A stretch of DNA of 64,000 nt, taken from contig NZ_CP084260.1 in the NCBI RefSeq assembly GCF_022879575.1, positions 2,232,001 to 2,296,000 on the forward strand, written 5' to 3'. Of this stretch, positions 63,214 to 64,000 are shown in pieces. The DNA comes from Caballeronia sp. SL2Y3. Its GTDB lineage: Bacteria > Pseudomonadota > Gammaproteobacteria > Burkholderiales > Burkholderiaceae. The notes under the pieces are model-generated. The model did not search any database. It worked only from the letters and a program-made list of their open reading frames with translations, and was not told the DNA's origin. Position numbers and translations under genes: made by a program. Positions within the stretch are counted from its first letter, which is position 1. Every line of letters begins with the position of its first letter.

Positions 63214-63993
63214 TTAGTCGTGATAGAGCGCGCTACGCCCGCCGTCCACGGTGATGCAGCTCGCGTTGATGAACGGCGCTTCGTCCGATGCGAGGAACAC
63301 CGCCGTCATCGCGACTTCCTGCGGCTTGCCAATGCGCTTCATCGGCTGGAGATCGAGCGTCGCCTGCCGCGCGGCGGCCGGGTCGGACTGCGCGTTCCAC
63401 CAGTCGAGCGTCAATTGCGTTTCGATGTAACCCGGCGCGATGGCATTCACGCGCACGTTGTTCGGCGCGTATTCGATGCCGAGCGCGCGCGTCAGCCCGA
63501 TCACGCCGTGCTTCGCGACCGGATACGGAAAGCAGCCCGGGATGATCTTGAAGCTGTGCGTCGAGGCGATATTCACGATGCTGCCCCGGCCGCGTTCCAC
63601 CATGCCGGGCAGCACCGCGCGGCAGCCGTTCCACACGCCGTCGAGATCGACGGCGAAGCAGCGCCGCCAGTCGTCGTCGGTCATGGTCAGCGGATCGCAG
63701 AACACGTTGATGCCGGCGTTGTTCACGAGCACGTCGAGCGCGCCGAACTTCGCTTCCGTTCGCGCGACGGCGTCTTTCACGGACGCGCTCTGCGTCACGT
63801 CCGTCCGTACCGCGATGACGCGCTCGGACTGCGTTTCGTCGGCGATGCGCTTCGCCGTCTCGCGCGCCGTCTCGATGTCCAGTTCCGCGAGCGCCACCGC
63901 CGCGCCTTCCCGCGCGAACGCCAGCGCGATCGCCGCGCCGATGCCGCGCCCCGCGCCGGTGACCATCGCGACTTTGCCGGCGAGCCGGTTCAT
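63214..63993 (-). CDS. Short-chain dehydrogenase, sugar-acid pathway
   Basis: The 259-residue SDR has TGAGRGIGAAIA, NNAGINVF, NIASTHSF, the catalytic YPVAKHG and APGYIETQLT. It leads the ara operon. It may oxidise an aldose or a keto-deoxy acid intermediate; the substrate is not determined from sequence. The gene is complete within the window. Confidence 0.82.
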   Translation of the reverse strand: MNRLAGKVAMVTGAGRGIGAAIALAFAREGAAVALAELDIETARETAKRIADETQSERVIAVRTDVTQSASVKDAVARTEAKFGALDVLVNNAGINVFCDPLTMTDDDWRRCFAVDLDGVWNGCRAVLPGMVERGRGSIVNIASTHSFKIIPGCFPYPVAKHGVIGLTRALGIEYAPNNVRVNAIAPGYIETQLTLDWWNAQSDPAAARQATLDLQPMKRIGKPQEVAMTAVFLASDEAPFINASCITVDGGRSALYHD

Positions 63994-64000
63994 CGCTTCT

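Overview
The window reads as a high-GC betaproteobacterial chromosome of the Burkholderiaceae (Burkholderia/Paraburkholderia/Caballeronia-like). The evidence is the gene content and order: rsmA-pdxA-surA-lptD opposite amgK-murU, bamE opposite fur, a bamE-dapB-exbB-exbD-leuS-lptE-holA-proA run, gntK-gntP, eda-edd opposite hexR, and an araFGH cluster with an oxidative sugar pathway. Coding is dense on both strands. No rRNA, CRISPR array, insertion sequence or prophage was seen.

Layout. 1-250: tRNA-Lys(UUU) with promoter and terminator. 324-1961: three gene remnants in a row (short-chain dehydrogenase, thiolase, LuxR-type regulator), all lacking their 5' parts. 2046-8713: WYL regulator, sirtuin, and a YhaN/YhaO-type ATPase-nuclease pair. 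8714-16766: an 18-bp inverted repeat, a small conserved-looking ORF, rsmA, pdxA, surA, lptD, and the divergent peptidoglycan-recycling pair amgK-murU. 16855-20183: purB, gntK, gntP. 20361-27909: the most unusual part, with a lipoprotein, a trimeric autotransporter adhesin (frameshifted), three tandem DUF2827 proteins that look like glycosyltransferases (the middle one frameshifted), and a 42-residue Ser/Thr-rich peptide with a Gly-Gly leader-like start. 28067-33724: eda, edd, hexR, then an HMW1C-like protein N-glycosyltransferase directly behind hexR. 33711-43006: CopD/HemJ-like protein, proA, holA, lptE, leuS, exbD, exbB, dapB, bamE. 43246-49083: fur, a small hypothetical protein, gapA, tktA, a VOC protein and rsmE. 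49171-50244: barstar and barnase-like ribonuclease. 50440-52954: a possible small RNA and maeB. 53206-56475: thiL, pgpA, pncC, an intergenic repeat cluster and pyrF. 56553-63993: aldose epimerase, lactonase, two sugar dehydrogenases and araHGF.

How the genes work together. Gluconate uptake and phosphorylation (gntP, gntK) feed the Entner-Doudoroff enzymes edd and eda, with HexR as the likely repressor; two matching operator-like sites overlap the edd and hexR promoters. The araFGH transporter is grouped with sugar 1-dehydrogenase, lactonase and mutarotase genes, which suggests non-phosphorylative oxidation of L-arabinose or D-galactose. The surface-adhesin block lies between gntP and eda and looks like an insertion into a carbohydrate block. 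With the HMW1C-like enzyme it suggests a protein-glycosylated adhesin system. Two of its genes are broken by exact short tandem duplications, 4 bp in the adhesin and 8 bp in DUF2827-2, which suggests either phase variation or recent decay.
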